Below are positions 1 through 9,968 of a stretch of 64,000 nt of DNA, one piece after another. The notes beneath the pieces are model-generated. The model did no database searches. It had not been told where the DNA came from and saw nothing but the letters and a program-made list of their open reading frames with translations. The stretch is from Cephalopachus bancanus (taxonomy: Eukaryota > Chordata > Mammalia > Primates > Tarsiidae). The position numbers and the translations under genes are program-made. The stretch covers positions 2,852,001 to 2,916,000 of the forward strand of contig JAPVLO010000056.1 in NCBI GenBank assembly GCA_027257055.1, in the 5' to 3' direction. Numbering within the stretch: position 1 is the stretch's first letter; every line of letters starts with the position of its first letter.

Positions 1-1157
1 TAAATATAGCCTAAGATAACAAAAAGAAAATGTCACCCAAATATGACTTATGTTTAAGATGATACACATTTTTTTCAAGAGCGTGTCCTTCACATATATC
101 AAGAGCGATGCTTGTATTGGCATGATGGTACCTATATCATAACACTGCTACTAACAGTAAGTTATTTCTTGGGGACTCCAAAAATAGGACCCTAAAAACT
201 TTCAAAATATTTAGTGTCAGGATACTGAGCAATTAATTTTAGCACTGTAATTTAAAATTTTCCTTTTTAGCTGAAATAGCATACATGTATCATTGTTTCT
301 GTAATAGAAGTGAATAGCTCTATTGAATCAACTATTTTAATAGTACACATTTGGATAAAAAGTTATTGTTAATGAATTTAAGAGGTATCAATAAAACACA
401 GAAATGACTTTCAACAGATAATTATTACTATTCACTTCCAAATCCAGATTACAAAATAAAGAACTACAACAAAAAGTGTTTTTCAAGTTCACTGACCACA
501 AAGAATTTCAGTATTGTCTACAGAAAACAATTAATTTATCCTAATCTCTTTATCCACATTAACCTAATGAGCCACATGAGACTGCATGCATTTAATTCAA
601 ATAAATTGAGCAGAAACTTATTGAGCACCTACTACATTCCAGACACTGGCATGTAAAAGGAGAAGTCACATGTCCTTCCCCTAAACAGTTTATTAATGTC
701 CTTTATTCCAGGATAATTATTAGGCAAAATGTAATTTCTTTCTTATTATCTATGTAGTGACTAGCTAAGCAGTTTATAAATGTCTTTTATTCCAGGAAAA
801 CTATTGGACAAGATATTACTTCTTCATTATCTACAAAGTGACTAGCTAGAAACTGAAAGAAACTTTAGTGGAATTCTTTTTAGATTTGTTTTTCTGAAAC
901 ACATATTCAAAAGAATTATGTGGAAAGATAAACATCAAATTTACCGGATGTCCCATGTCTGGCGGGAGTGGAGGTAGAGAGATATGATTGGAGCAAGGTT
1001 ACTAGGGATGCTGTATTTGTCTGACTTTATTTCATTAGCTGAGTGGCAGGTACACAACTTTTTACTGTATTGTTATATGTACTGATTGAATGTCCTTAAA
1101 ATTCTATCCTGCATTTCAAATCACACACTTATTTTCATGGCAGAATTAGCTCCTCTT
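1..1157. other. AT-rich non-coding stretch with a local duplication
   Basis: No gene is recognised. The segment contains an L2-like scrap near 600-660 (a 'ttgagcacctactacattcc' phrase typical of reverse-strand L2 3' ends). At 686-849 there is an imperfect two-copy tandem duplication. The rest looks like ordinary unique sequence, either intronic (if the CpG island at 7-9 kb drives a leftward gene) or intergenic. Confidence 0.5.
686..849. repeat. Two-copy imperfect tandem duplication (~82 bp units)
   Basis: Units at 686-769 and 770-849 both begin CAGTTTAT-AATGTC, share TTTATTCCAGGA in the middle and end with GTGACTAGCTA. They differ by scattered substitutions and short indels, so the duplication is old. 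It does not resemble an interspersed repeat I know. Confidence 0.75.
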
Positions 1158-1166
1158 AAGAATCTT

Positions 1167-1464
<298 letters not shown>

Positions 1465-1884
1465 TAGGTGATTCCCTACAACAAAGATTCTCCTCAAGCA
1501 ACTTCATAAGACACTGAGAGATGCTCCTTGAAAGCAAAGGTTTCATGGCAAATGAGTTTAGAAAACTCTCCATGAGTTAAAGGACGTTAGTGCAGGAAAT
1601 CTCTGAACACATCAGTAAACACATCTTATTTAGTGCAGGATTCAGTACCTTCTAAAGACTTTTGAGCATGGAATTTAGTTTTTTCCTCTGAGCACTGTTT
1701 GTGTTGCAAGTCTTACAACAATCTTAGGGGACATTAGTGTCCCTGGGACACAGTTTGGAAAATGCTCTATTAAAAACCCATTTCAATTATATATTATACA
1801 TTATAACTACATCCACCTATGCCCATCCCTACACCAACAAGGAAGTTTCATGCCCTCATGTCTTTGATCATACAGTCCTATCAG

Positions 1885-2140
1885 TCTAGACTGCCTTTAA
1901 ACCCCAAGAAACTCTTAGTCAACCTTCAAGACTCAGCTGACATGAAGCCTTCCGTCTCTTTCCTTTCTCGAGTAGAATAAGTTACTCTTTCAGACGCTTC
2001 TAGAGCTGTATGGATATTCCCTGTGCCACATCTCCCACTGTAAGCAGTTACTGACTCATGAGGACAGGTAGCAATGCCTAGCACAGAGCCAAAGCCAGGC
2101 ACAAAGTAGGAGCTCAGTAGATATTAGTTGAATGGATACA
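1885..2140 (+). mobile_element. L2 LINE 3'-end fragment
   Basis: The phrases 'ccttcaagactcagctgacatg', 'actcatgaggacaggtagc' and 'cacaaagtaggagctcagtagatattagttgaatgga' follow the order of the L2 3' end. It is highly diverged, as expected of this ancient family. Confidence 0.75.
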
Positions 2141-3155
2141 GAAATGATGTTCACGTGCATTACCAGAATTTTGTTCCTCAATTTTCCAGATACTCTACAT
2201 ATATATTCATAACTTTTCAGTCTTTATTTTCAATTGTAACACTAACAAGAATAAAAACAAATAGACATAACGACTGACTGAGACAAAGGCTGACATAGAA
2301 ACAAGGGGAAGCAGAGATAGAGAAAGTACAATGAAGGAGATGACTAAAGTGATGAATAGTAAACCAACAGCCCGTGAGTCCAGTCAAGAGAGAAAAGGAC
2401 TGACCAATATAAAGTCTAAATGAAGCTTGGAGCAGATGCACGGGGTGAGCAATTTTGCAAGATTCGCTGTTGGTGGTCAACACTGCTGACTTGGGTTCCC
2501 TCTGAACTACTTACAGCTATCTGGGAGGGCCCACCCCTCATTTTTATTCCCTACGCTAAAGAGCCCACCATCGTCACCACAAAATTTTCATCATTTTAGC
2601 TGTGAGCTCTTCGATTCAGCAGAATTTTATTTCTGTTTTCCTTTCTGTTTATGAGAATCCCCCACTGGCATTGTAGATTGGTTATATGTTGGGTTCAAAT
2701 AAAATAAAATAATAATAATAAAAGCAAGCTGGTGATTTCTTTCCAATAGAATATGCTACGTATTTCATGAAAGAGAAGGCAGAGGAGTTTTATGATTCCT
2801 AAACCAAAACCCTCCCGTCTCTGAGAACTAAGTGAAAAAAAATTCCAAAAGCATGTCACAAAAAACAAAAACTGAGCATTTGCTTGCCAACCTTAGGGAA
2901 GTATCCAGGTGATTAATTGGATTAATGTTTTGTGTTTTTTTTTTAACACCATTTCATATCCTGATATGCATTTTGTAGACTTTCAGTGCTAGTTTTCATG
3001 GATATAAATGTGCATACCAGAGGAGGGGTTTTCTTTTCCCACTGACACTCTTTTTTTTTTCAGTACAGAATGTCTGGCTGGCTTGTGCTCATAGCCTAAC
3101 AGCACCTTTCCTGCCAAGTTTTATTTCGATTTTCAAGGCACTTCTCTTCCTGGTA
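2141..3155. other. Unique non-coding sequence
   Basis: No gene, RNA or recognisable transposon is seen. A short AATAAT-type simple repeat lies at about 2698-2722. Predicted open frames here are short and have no protein features. Confidence 0.5.
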
Positions 3156-3300
3156 TAGGAGACAATCTGGACTAGTAGAAGGAGCACTGGACAAGGAGTC
3201 CAAGAATTCGGGGTTGCAATGGTTCTTCTAGGATATAAGTTAAGTATCTCTGCAAGCTTCATTTTTTTTCCAATCTGTAAATTGGGAGTGCTGACTAATG
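3156..3300 (+). mobile_element. MIR-family SINE fragment
   Basis: 'tagtagaaggagcactggacaaggagtcc' followed by 'cttcattttttttccaatctgtaaattggg' matches the core and right part of an MIR element in plus orientation. Confidence 0.6.
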
Positions 3301-3639
3301 AACCTCTAGAATTCAACCCATTGATCAAAATCACTTTACTTTCCTCACAAAGATTGCTGAAAGCTAAAATGGCATGGAGATTTCAGCATGATGTGGACTT
3401 CCACAACTCACAAAGAGTGAAAATGTTCAAGGAAATAGTTCCAACAAAATAAAACAATACAAAACCTTTGCCTGAAGTGCTGAAATGCATCTCTTCCTAA
3501 AGGCAGACTATATACGATTAGGATATTTAAGTCTCAGTCTATCAATGATGAAAAAGTTTTTTATTATCTTAGGGAAGGATTTGTTTCTTATTTGAAGAAT
3601 GATACTAATAGCTGATGAAAACTATATGCGAGGTACTGT

Positions 3640-3804
3640 CCTAAGCATTTCATGATAATTCCTGTAGTCTTGACAATAATTTCACAAGGTAGGTACTATT
3701 ATTTTATCATAAAGAAACCCAAAGTACAGAGAAGTTAGATAAGCCAACCAAGCCCACACAACTTGGGGAGATGGCGGCGTCTGACGCCAGGCAGTCCTGT
3801 GCCC
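3640..3804 (-). mobile_element. MIR-family SINE fragment
   Basis: Reverse-strand MIR phrases: a declining-count segment 'aggtactgtcctaagcatttcatgataatt', then 'aaagaaacccaaagtacagagaagttagataa' and 'gcccaaatccagact'. It ends where the next L1 is inserted. Confidence 0.55.
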
Positions 3805-3819
3805 AAATCCAGACTTTTT

Positions 3820-4389
3820 TATTTTATTTTATTTTAAAGATGTGGGGGTACAATTTAAGGTTAGGTATACAAATGGTCATTGTACAGACAAACTTTGGGC
3901 CTCATTTTGATTCCCAGTTCACCTGGTCTGAGGTTAGGTACCCTTAGAAGATAGACAAGTGGGACCTCATCAAACAGAAAAGCTTCTGCAAAGCAAAAGA
4001 AACCATCAAGAGAGTGGAAAGACAGCCCACAGACTGGGAACAAATATTTGCCAACTGCATATCTGACAAAGGTCTAACATCTAGGATGTACAAGGAATTC
4101 AAATGTGCCGAAAAGAAAAAAACACAGCCCTATTAAAAAGTGGGCAAAAGACATGAACAGACACTTCTCAAAAGAAGACATACGAGTAGTTAACAGATAC
4201 ATGAAAAAAATGCTCAGCCTCATTAATCAGCAGAGAAATGCAAATTAAAACCACACTGAGATACCACTTAACTTCAGTCAGGATGGCCATCATCAATAAC
4301 TCAAAAACAACAGATGCTAGAGAGGATGCAGAGAAAAAGGATCACTTATACACTGTTGGTGAGAGTGTAAACTGGTATAACCTCTGTGG
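3820..4389 (-). mobile_element. 5'-truncated L1 with twin-priming inversion
   Basis: The left part (about 3820-3945) is the L1 3' end on the minus strand: a T-rich (TTTTA)n tail, then the complement of the 'gtaccc-cacatctttaaaat' L1 terminus. The right part (about 3946-4389) is L1 ORF2 C-terminal sequence on the plus strand. This head-to-head layout is what twin priming makes. The whole unit is bracketed by a 15-bp duplication, AAATCCAGACTTTTT at 3805-3819 and AAATACAGACTTTTT at 4390-4404 (one mismatch), so it was one insertion event. Confidence 0.85.
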
Positions 4390-4405
4390 AAATACAGACT
4401 TTTTT

Positions 4406-4810
4406 CTACCTGCTCCACCACCAGTTACTTTGAGAATCTCTGCTTAACATAGCTAGTAACGGACAAGAACACAAATGTAGTTTCTGCATTACAAATTAAT
4501 TGCTTGGTCAATTATTTAATAATTAATTGATTACTAATTACCTAATCAATAAATATTTTCACAGAGTACATAGATGTAAGCCAATATCATCCAACACCTG
4601 TTAGAAGCTGTCAGAGTCACAAGTGTTTGAAATGCCTATCATTGGCACCATGCCCTTTGACGAGACAAGGTAACACCCAGTTTGTACGGTTAGCATCCAA
4701 GAATGGGAAAAAATGGAACTTGCTCCTACAGAAAGTCTTACTATTTCATTTTTCCTCATTAAATTTTATAGCCACACTGGGAGATAACTAAGATCACCTC
4801 TTTACTCAAA
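4406..4810. other. Unique sequence with an AT-rich homeodomain-like patch
   Basis: No gene seen. Around 4494-4550 there is a run of TAATTAATTG, TTAATAATTAATTGATTACTA and TAATCAATAA motifs. They may be chance in AT-rich DNA or a small regulatory cluster. Confidence 0.4.
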
Positions 4811-5075
4811 GGCAGCATAACACAGTGGGTTAGGACAACCCTGGAACTAGAATGGTTGGGTTTGAATCCTGGTTTCATCCCTTATTTGCTATGTAATCTT
4901 AGGCCAGCTACTACATCTTCCTGTACCCCCATTTTCTTATCAATCAGATAGAAATAAGAATACAAGTATACACTTTCTAGGTTTATTTAAAGGTGACATA
5001 AATTAATATTTGTAAAGACCTTAGAAGGGTTCCTGGCTCTTAGTAGTACTTCATAAAGGTGATTTTTATTATTAT
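4811..5075 (+). mobile_element. MIR SINE, nearly full length
   Basis: In order: 'gcataacacagtgggttaggac', 'ggttgggtttgaatcctggtttc', 'tgctatgtaatcttaggc', 'cattttcttatcaatcagatagaaataagaa', and 'gggttcctggctcttagtagtacttcataaa'. This is the complete MIR order from tRNA-like head to tail. Confidence 0.85.
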
Positions 5076-6829
5076 TATTAACATGAGAGATGACTTGCCA
5101 GACATCACAAAGTCAGATGTAGCTGGATTCAATTCTGGCCTTCCAATTCCAAATGCCATTCTCTTTCTCTAACAGAATTTAATGCTGTCTATTACTAAAA
5201 GTCAACATTCTCTTGAAATCCTGCTATGTGCCAGAATGCTCAGTGAGACAATTTCCCCCATAAAAATGCCCAATGAGATGATGTTCCCCATAAAATTGTT
5301 CAAACCCCCAAAGTAGGTAATATTATTCTGTTTTGCAGATGATGAAACCAAGGTTTCTGAGAGGTTGATTCATCCTCAATTGCTTAACTCAACCAGCGAA
5401 CATTCTTTGTCACAGTAAGTCCTATATAACATTTAAAGTTCCTGACAACACACTTCAATGTATGCTATTTTTTTAAAGTGCCATCTAAGAGACATAAACT
5501 GTGATTTTTCTTTCTTTGTGTGTTTTATTAGTTTGAGAGAACAATTAAATCCCACCAAAAACAAAATGTTTGACTTGAGTGAATTATCACAATGAAATGC
5601 TGCTTCAATTAGATTCTTCATCTGCCTGCAGGGTGGCTCCAAGCGTCCTAAATCCACCAGATGCAATTTTTTCAGATGGGTACTATCAGGTACCAAGCCA
5701 AACATTCACCCATTTAAGAAAGATTACTTTGGAGAGCAAAGGGGAATGAGGAAGCATATTCCTCTCTGGCACTGGGAGGAGAAAATGAACAATAAGTGAT
5801 ACAATCTTTTCCCAGCAGCCTCACACACAATGGTGTGTCTTGCAAATGAAACATACTGTGAAACAGCTTGTGAGATGAGCTTCATCAACAATAAGTAATT
5901 TTTATTCAGATTTTATTGTTGAATACAATGAACATGATTAAATGTTTCAGATATGCCTATTCAGACCTTAAACAAACCACCAAAAAAAAAAAAAAAGCCC
6001 TATTAAAAATCATCTTCTAAATCTGCTTTAGGAAGAGCTTTAATTGCCAACTCGACGTGTAGAAGTGAATTCCCACTTGATAGCAGCACTGTTCCCAAGA
6101 AGATAGTAACAACATGTTTGCACTTCCCACCTCGGCCTCTTCTCACCCCTGAAGATCCTCCCAGCGTTGCCAAATAGTTACAAAGTCAGTCCTTTCAAAT
6201 CACCGCATTTTGAACTTCCCAAACCTTTAAGAAGGTCTCTGTGTATGGAAGAGAACAATAGCGCTTCAAAAGCTATGTCTGCGAGTTCTTCAATACTCCA
6301 TTTGAATGCTGGGGTTTCAATCACGGACATCGGTAGACAATTTCTGATTGCTTAGAAGTTACTTTTATACAGCTTTGATTAGGTCGCCCTTCTCAATAGG
6401 AAATCAAGAAAATCTTTGATCCTTTTCCGTTTTCAGAATTGTCACCAAGTCCTCTCAGGACCGGGAGTGAAAGAGATGGGGGTGGGGGCGTTTGGTACTC
6501 CCTCTCACCTCTCCTCGCACCCCTATCAATCTTCGTACCTGTGCAATTCAGACTTCCATCCAGAATTACTCATCGTTGAGATGATAAAAACAATGGGTGC
6601 TAATTCAGTAGGTGGGGATGCTTTACAATTTTATGGATTTCCCAAAGACCGATAATTGGCACATAAATGTACAAACGTGAACTGGATAATTAGGGGACTC
6701 CGAGCATAAGCCACCTTTAATTTATATGATTGCTTGAAAACATGTTAAATGTTGTGAAGTGTCGTGGAACCCCCACACGGCCTTTATTCAAAACCATCAA
6801 CATCGTGAAAGTGCGTCTTAACAGTCCAG
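5076..6829. other. Unique flank of the CpG island with MIR scraps
   Basis: Reverse-strand MIR-like scraps occur at about 5080-5180 and 5320-5400. A poly(A) run lies near 5980-5995. A perfect 10-bp inverted repeat sits at 5885-5894/5913-5922. From about 6000 to 6829 the sequence is unique and free of recognisable transposons, which is common beside CpG-island promoters. No gene can be read. Confidence 0.45.
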
Positions 6830-7435
6830 CAGGAGGGGACCAGAAGGGAGGGAAGGAGGGAGAAACCACCACCGCGACGCCTCTCGCTGGGTCCCGGCGG
6901 CTCGCTGGGAGCATCCAGCTCCGAGGAGGGTTCGCCGCCCGCGCGTCCAGCTAGCTCCCCGGCAGAGAAAGGCGCATTCGCTTCCGCGAGCTCTCGACTC
7001 GCCCCCCTTCCTAACAGAGCTAAATACAGGCGTGCGCCGGCATCCAAACGCTCACGCAGGCACCGACCCACGCGGGCACGCACCCCAGCCTCGGCGACAC
7101 ACACCGTAGCGCACAGATGCCCGCGCCGCGGCGCTCTCCACTCCGCCCGCCTAGCGGCCACCCGGCGCCCTCGGCCTCCCCACCCCCACTCCCATTCCTT
7201 CAGACCCTCCCAAGCCAGGCGGAAGTGCCCCGGCAGACCCCCAACAATGGGGACTTGTGCGATGCCGTTGGGGGTTGGGGGTAGTTTACACGAACTGAAA
7301 CGTACACAGTCTGGCGGGTCCGGGAGAAGGCACAACGCAGCGACCAAGTGGCATTGGCCCCGCCAGGCAGTTTCCCCCCGTGCCCGCTCCCCCCCATCCC
7401 GCCCAGCGGCACCCCCAAAGGGGGTGGAGGAAGAG

Positions 7436-7461
7436 TGAGAGAGAGAGAGAGCGCGCGCGCG
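7436..7461. repeat. (GA)n-(GC)n simple repeat in CpG island
   Basis: A GAGAGAGAGAGAGA run passes directly into GCGCGCGCGCG (about 7450-7461). Alternating purine-pyrimidine GC can adopt Z-DNA under supercoiling, and the GA run can bind GAGA-type factors. Confidence 0.8.
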
Positions 7462-7632
7462 AGCGATCGAGAGACAGAGAGACAGAAAAGAAAAAAGCGC
7501 CTTAAAAAGTGCAGAGAAAAGACGCGCCCTCCCAGCAGGGGTCACAATAATACTCCGCGGGACGCAGCCAGAGGAGGCAGAGTCCTGGCTGCAGTGAACA
7601 CCCTGGTTTGGAAATTTACTTTGTACACTCAC

Positions 7633-7791
7633 CCGATGGCCCCTTTCAGGCCCCGCGACACGACCTCCCCCCATCTCGGACTCCCTGACTCCGGTTCTCT
7701 CGGCGGTCGAGACCCTCTTGTATGCCTCCTTTATTAGCCGAACCACGGAGATTTTAAAGTTTCCCCGGTTTGAAAAAACTGAGCTCTGCAT
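7633..7791 (-). other. Candidate first coding exon (unidentified)
   Basis: On the minus strand an ATG at 7791-7789 opens 53 codons that end exactly at CGG|GTGAGT, a strong donor, at 7633/7632. The peptide is mixed and not low-complexity (it includes NFKISVVRLIKEAYKRV), unlike the Arg/Pro/Ala-rich frames elsewhere in the island. The frame also runs on without a stop to about 6784, so openness alone proves nothing. The sequence just left of the donor is intron-like. I do not recognise the protein. It could also be 5' UTR or a non-coding exon. Confidence 0.3.
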
Positions 7792-8534
7792 GCAAGGCAG
7801 TGCAGCGTCGAGTCTGGAGCCGAGAGGAGGAAGAGGGGCGGGCGGGTGGAGGATGCATGGAGGGGGATGAGCCTCAGAGGGCAGAATCGACGGAGGACCT
7901 GAAGAAGGGCTGGGGTCCGAGGAACGCGGGATCCGGCTCCGATGGTGCCGGCGAAAGGGCTGGGGTCACTGGGACAGAACCGGTTTCTCGAGAGGTCTAG
8001 ACAGAACCGCGACGCTGCCGGGGAGTAGGGAAGCGAGAACAGAGATCGGCCGAGAAGAGAAGAAGGTCCGTCACGAGGGCGCCTCCAGCGAGGCTGGGAG
8101 GCGGTTTGGGGAGCACAGGGCATGTTCTGGAGAGGGAGAAGGAAGGCTCGGGGATGGACTGAGCCGGGACCGCAGGAGAAAGGAGGGCACAGGAAGTCCT
8201 GGACACAGACGAGTGTCTTGGGTGGACAAGTCTGGAGACAGGGTCGCGCAGTGATCAAAAGTAGGGAGATTGATGCGGGGGGTGAAGGGACCTAGGAGGG
8301 AGAAATAGAGGTCGCCCCTTGCCTCTCAGCAAGTGGAGGGAGGACGCGAAACACTGCTTGCAGTCGCCATCCTCGGAGCACCCCTAGCCAAACTACCGAA
8401 CGGCGCGCCCCAGGAGCCCTACTCCGCGCCCGGGGACCCCCGCCAAGCTTCCTTGGCTCCCGGGCGCCGCGTCCACGCGGGGCACCTGCCGCGCTGAACT
8501 CCAGGGTCGCCGCGCGTCCCCGGTCGCGCCTCAC

Positions 8535-8594
8535 CTCGGCTGGCCCAGAGCATCCTCCTCCGCTGCCGCAGCCGCCCAGGAAGTGGCTCCCCAT
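8535..8594 (-). other. Candidate first-exon end with start codon (unidentified)
   Basis: On the minus strand ATG at 8594-8592 has G at -3 and G at +4 (a good Kozak context). It opens 20 codons, beginning MGSHFLGGCGSGGGC, up to GCCGAG|GTGAGG, a consensus donor at 8535/8534. A second in-exon ATG lies at 8553. The exon's upstream limit is not visible and may extend past 8650. Because the stretch is so GC-rich the coding reading is uncertain; it may be 5' UTR. Confidence 0.35.
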
Positions 8595-8786
8595 GCCCGG
8601 CGGGCGGCGGCACTCAGGCGCGCTCTCCAGCCCGGGGAAGCCCCGGCGAGCGCGGAGCTGGGTCCATCCTCTACGGGAGCCACGGGCCCAGCGTCAGAGC
8701 GGAGGGAGGAGACCGCCCCCCGCGCAGACCCGCCTCCTCCCGCGTCCCCCACCCCCGCCGGCCCGGAGCCCCGCGGCGCCGCTCAC

Positions 8787-8960
8787 CTGCTCGCTCCTTG
8801 GCCGCCGCCGGCCGGTCGCCCGCTGCGCGCCCCTAGCTGGCCCCGGCCTCCCGGCTCCCGCTGCCGCCGGGGCGCTCTTCGAGCCGCCCGAGCGCTCTCC
8901 GAGAGCTTAGCCGAGTCGCGGTGGCGACGAGGAGGAGGAAGAGAGCGCAAGCGAGCGAGC
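8787..8960 (-). other. Candidate alternative first exon, likely 5' UTR
   Basis: The minus strand reads AAGGAGCGAGCAG|GTGAGCGGC at 8787/8786, a good donor. The upstream 170 nt are GC-rich and contain no obvious start codon in the last 100 nt, fitting a non-coding first exon. The 5' boundary given is arbitrary. Confidence 0.3.
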
Positions 8961-9659
8961 GGGGGCGCCGCGGCTCGCAGTCGCGCCTCTGGAGCCCCTG
9001 CGCTCACTCCCCATCCCGGCGTGGAAGGAGGAGAGCCGAGCCGAGAGCAAGGGGTCCCCGCCCCAGCTGCGCCGGCGTGGAGGGGGCGAGGGAGAGGAGG
9101 GCTTCACAAAGTATCCAGTGTTTTCGCCACCGTCACCACCAGCGGCGACAGCCCCGCCCGGCCTCCCTCATTTTTCTCTGGGGTCTACTCTTTGATCCAA
9201 GCCTCTGAACATACGCATACCCAAATCTCGAGAGTGCCAGCGGGTGAAACCAAGAGGGGAGTTTCCGCAAGGGCGTGATGCCCCCGCGGCCCCTTGGCAG
9301 GAGGCGGCGCTCGCTCCCAGCCGCCAGGGCCGGCTCGGCGGCCCCAGTCTTGACTGCGACTTCCCAGGCAGAGTGGAGCGAGGCGGAGGGAGAAGGTTTG
9401 CGGGTGTCGCGTTTTCATTAGTCCTAGGGAGGGACCCGTTCCCCCGAGGGCATGCAGACTCCAGTTAATTCCCGCTTACCCCCCATCCCCCATCCCACTT
9501 CGGTTCTCAGAATGCCTGGGAGTAGACAATCAGATCAGAAGCTCCTCAGAAGGTTCCCGCGAGTACACAAGCTTACAAACATCCAAGGAACGTCACATCG
9601 CAGGAGACACATCTGAAAATTCTTCCACCCCGAGACTGGATTCAACCCCAGAACATGCT

Positions 9660-9968
9660 GGCCAGGTGCGGTGGCTCATGCTTGTAATCACAGTGCTTTA
9701 GGAGGCCGAAGCGGGAGGATCTCTTGAATCTAAGAACTCAAGACCAGCCTGCGCAATATAGTGAGACCTCGTCTCAAAAATAAATATGTAAATAAAACAA
9801 AATGACAAATTAGCCAGGCATGGTGGGCTTGCACCTGTAGTCCCAGCTCCTGGGGAGGCCGAGGCGGGAGGATCACTTGAGTTTAGGAGTTCGAGGCTGC
9901 AGTGAGGTATGATCATGCCACTGAACTCTAGCCTGGGTGGCAGAGAGAGACACCCTGTCTCAGAAAGG
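9660..9968 (+). mobile_element. Old dimeric Alu (AluJ-like)
   Basis: A full dimer starts GGCCAGGTGCGGTGGCTCATGC and ends GACACCCTGTCTC, with the AluJ-type 'gaggctgcagtgaggtatgatcatgccactg' right-arm phrase. It lacks the GACTCCAACTC tail of most other dimers in the window, so it belongs to an older subfamily. Confidence 0.92.

Larger units (their letters stand above)
6830..9430. promoter_or_regulatory. CpG island, probable promoter
   Basis: Base composition changes abruptly from AT-rich to very GC- and CpG-rich and stays so for about 2.6 kb. Short CG-rich blocks and many GGCGG/CCGCCC boxes (SP1-like) are visible. Long open frames on both strands are expected from the composition and are not evidence of coding. 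Consensus splice donors occur on the minus strand (GTGAGT at 7632-7627, GTGAGG at 8534-8529, GTGAGC at 8786-8781), so a leftward gene with alternative first exons is the simplest reading. There are no interspersed repeats inside. The size suggests a developmentally regulated or broadly expressed gene; I cannot name it. Confidence 0.85.

Noticed and set aside
6784..7791. 335-codon minus-strand open frame in the CpG island as a full protein
   Set aside because: GC-rich islands lack stop codons by composition. Most of the frame is Arg/Gly/Ala/Ser-rich with no domain. Only the first 53 codons up to a splice donor are kept as a weak exon candidate.
8583..9278. 231-codon plus-strand open frame in the CpG island
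   Set aside because: Low-complexity Ala/Pro/Arg composition, overlapping open frames on the other strand, no domain.
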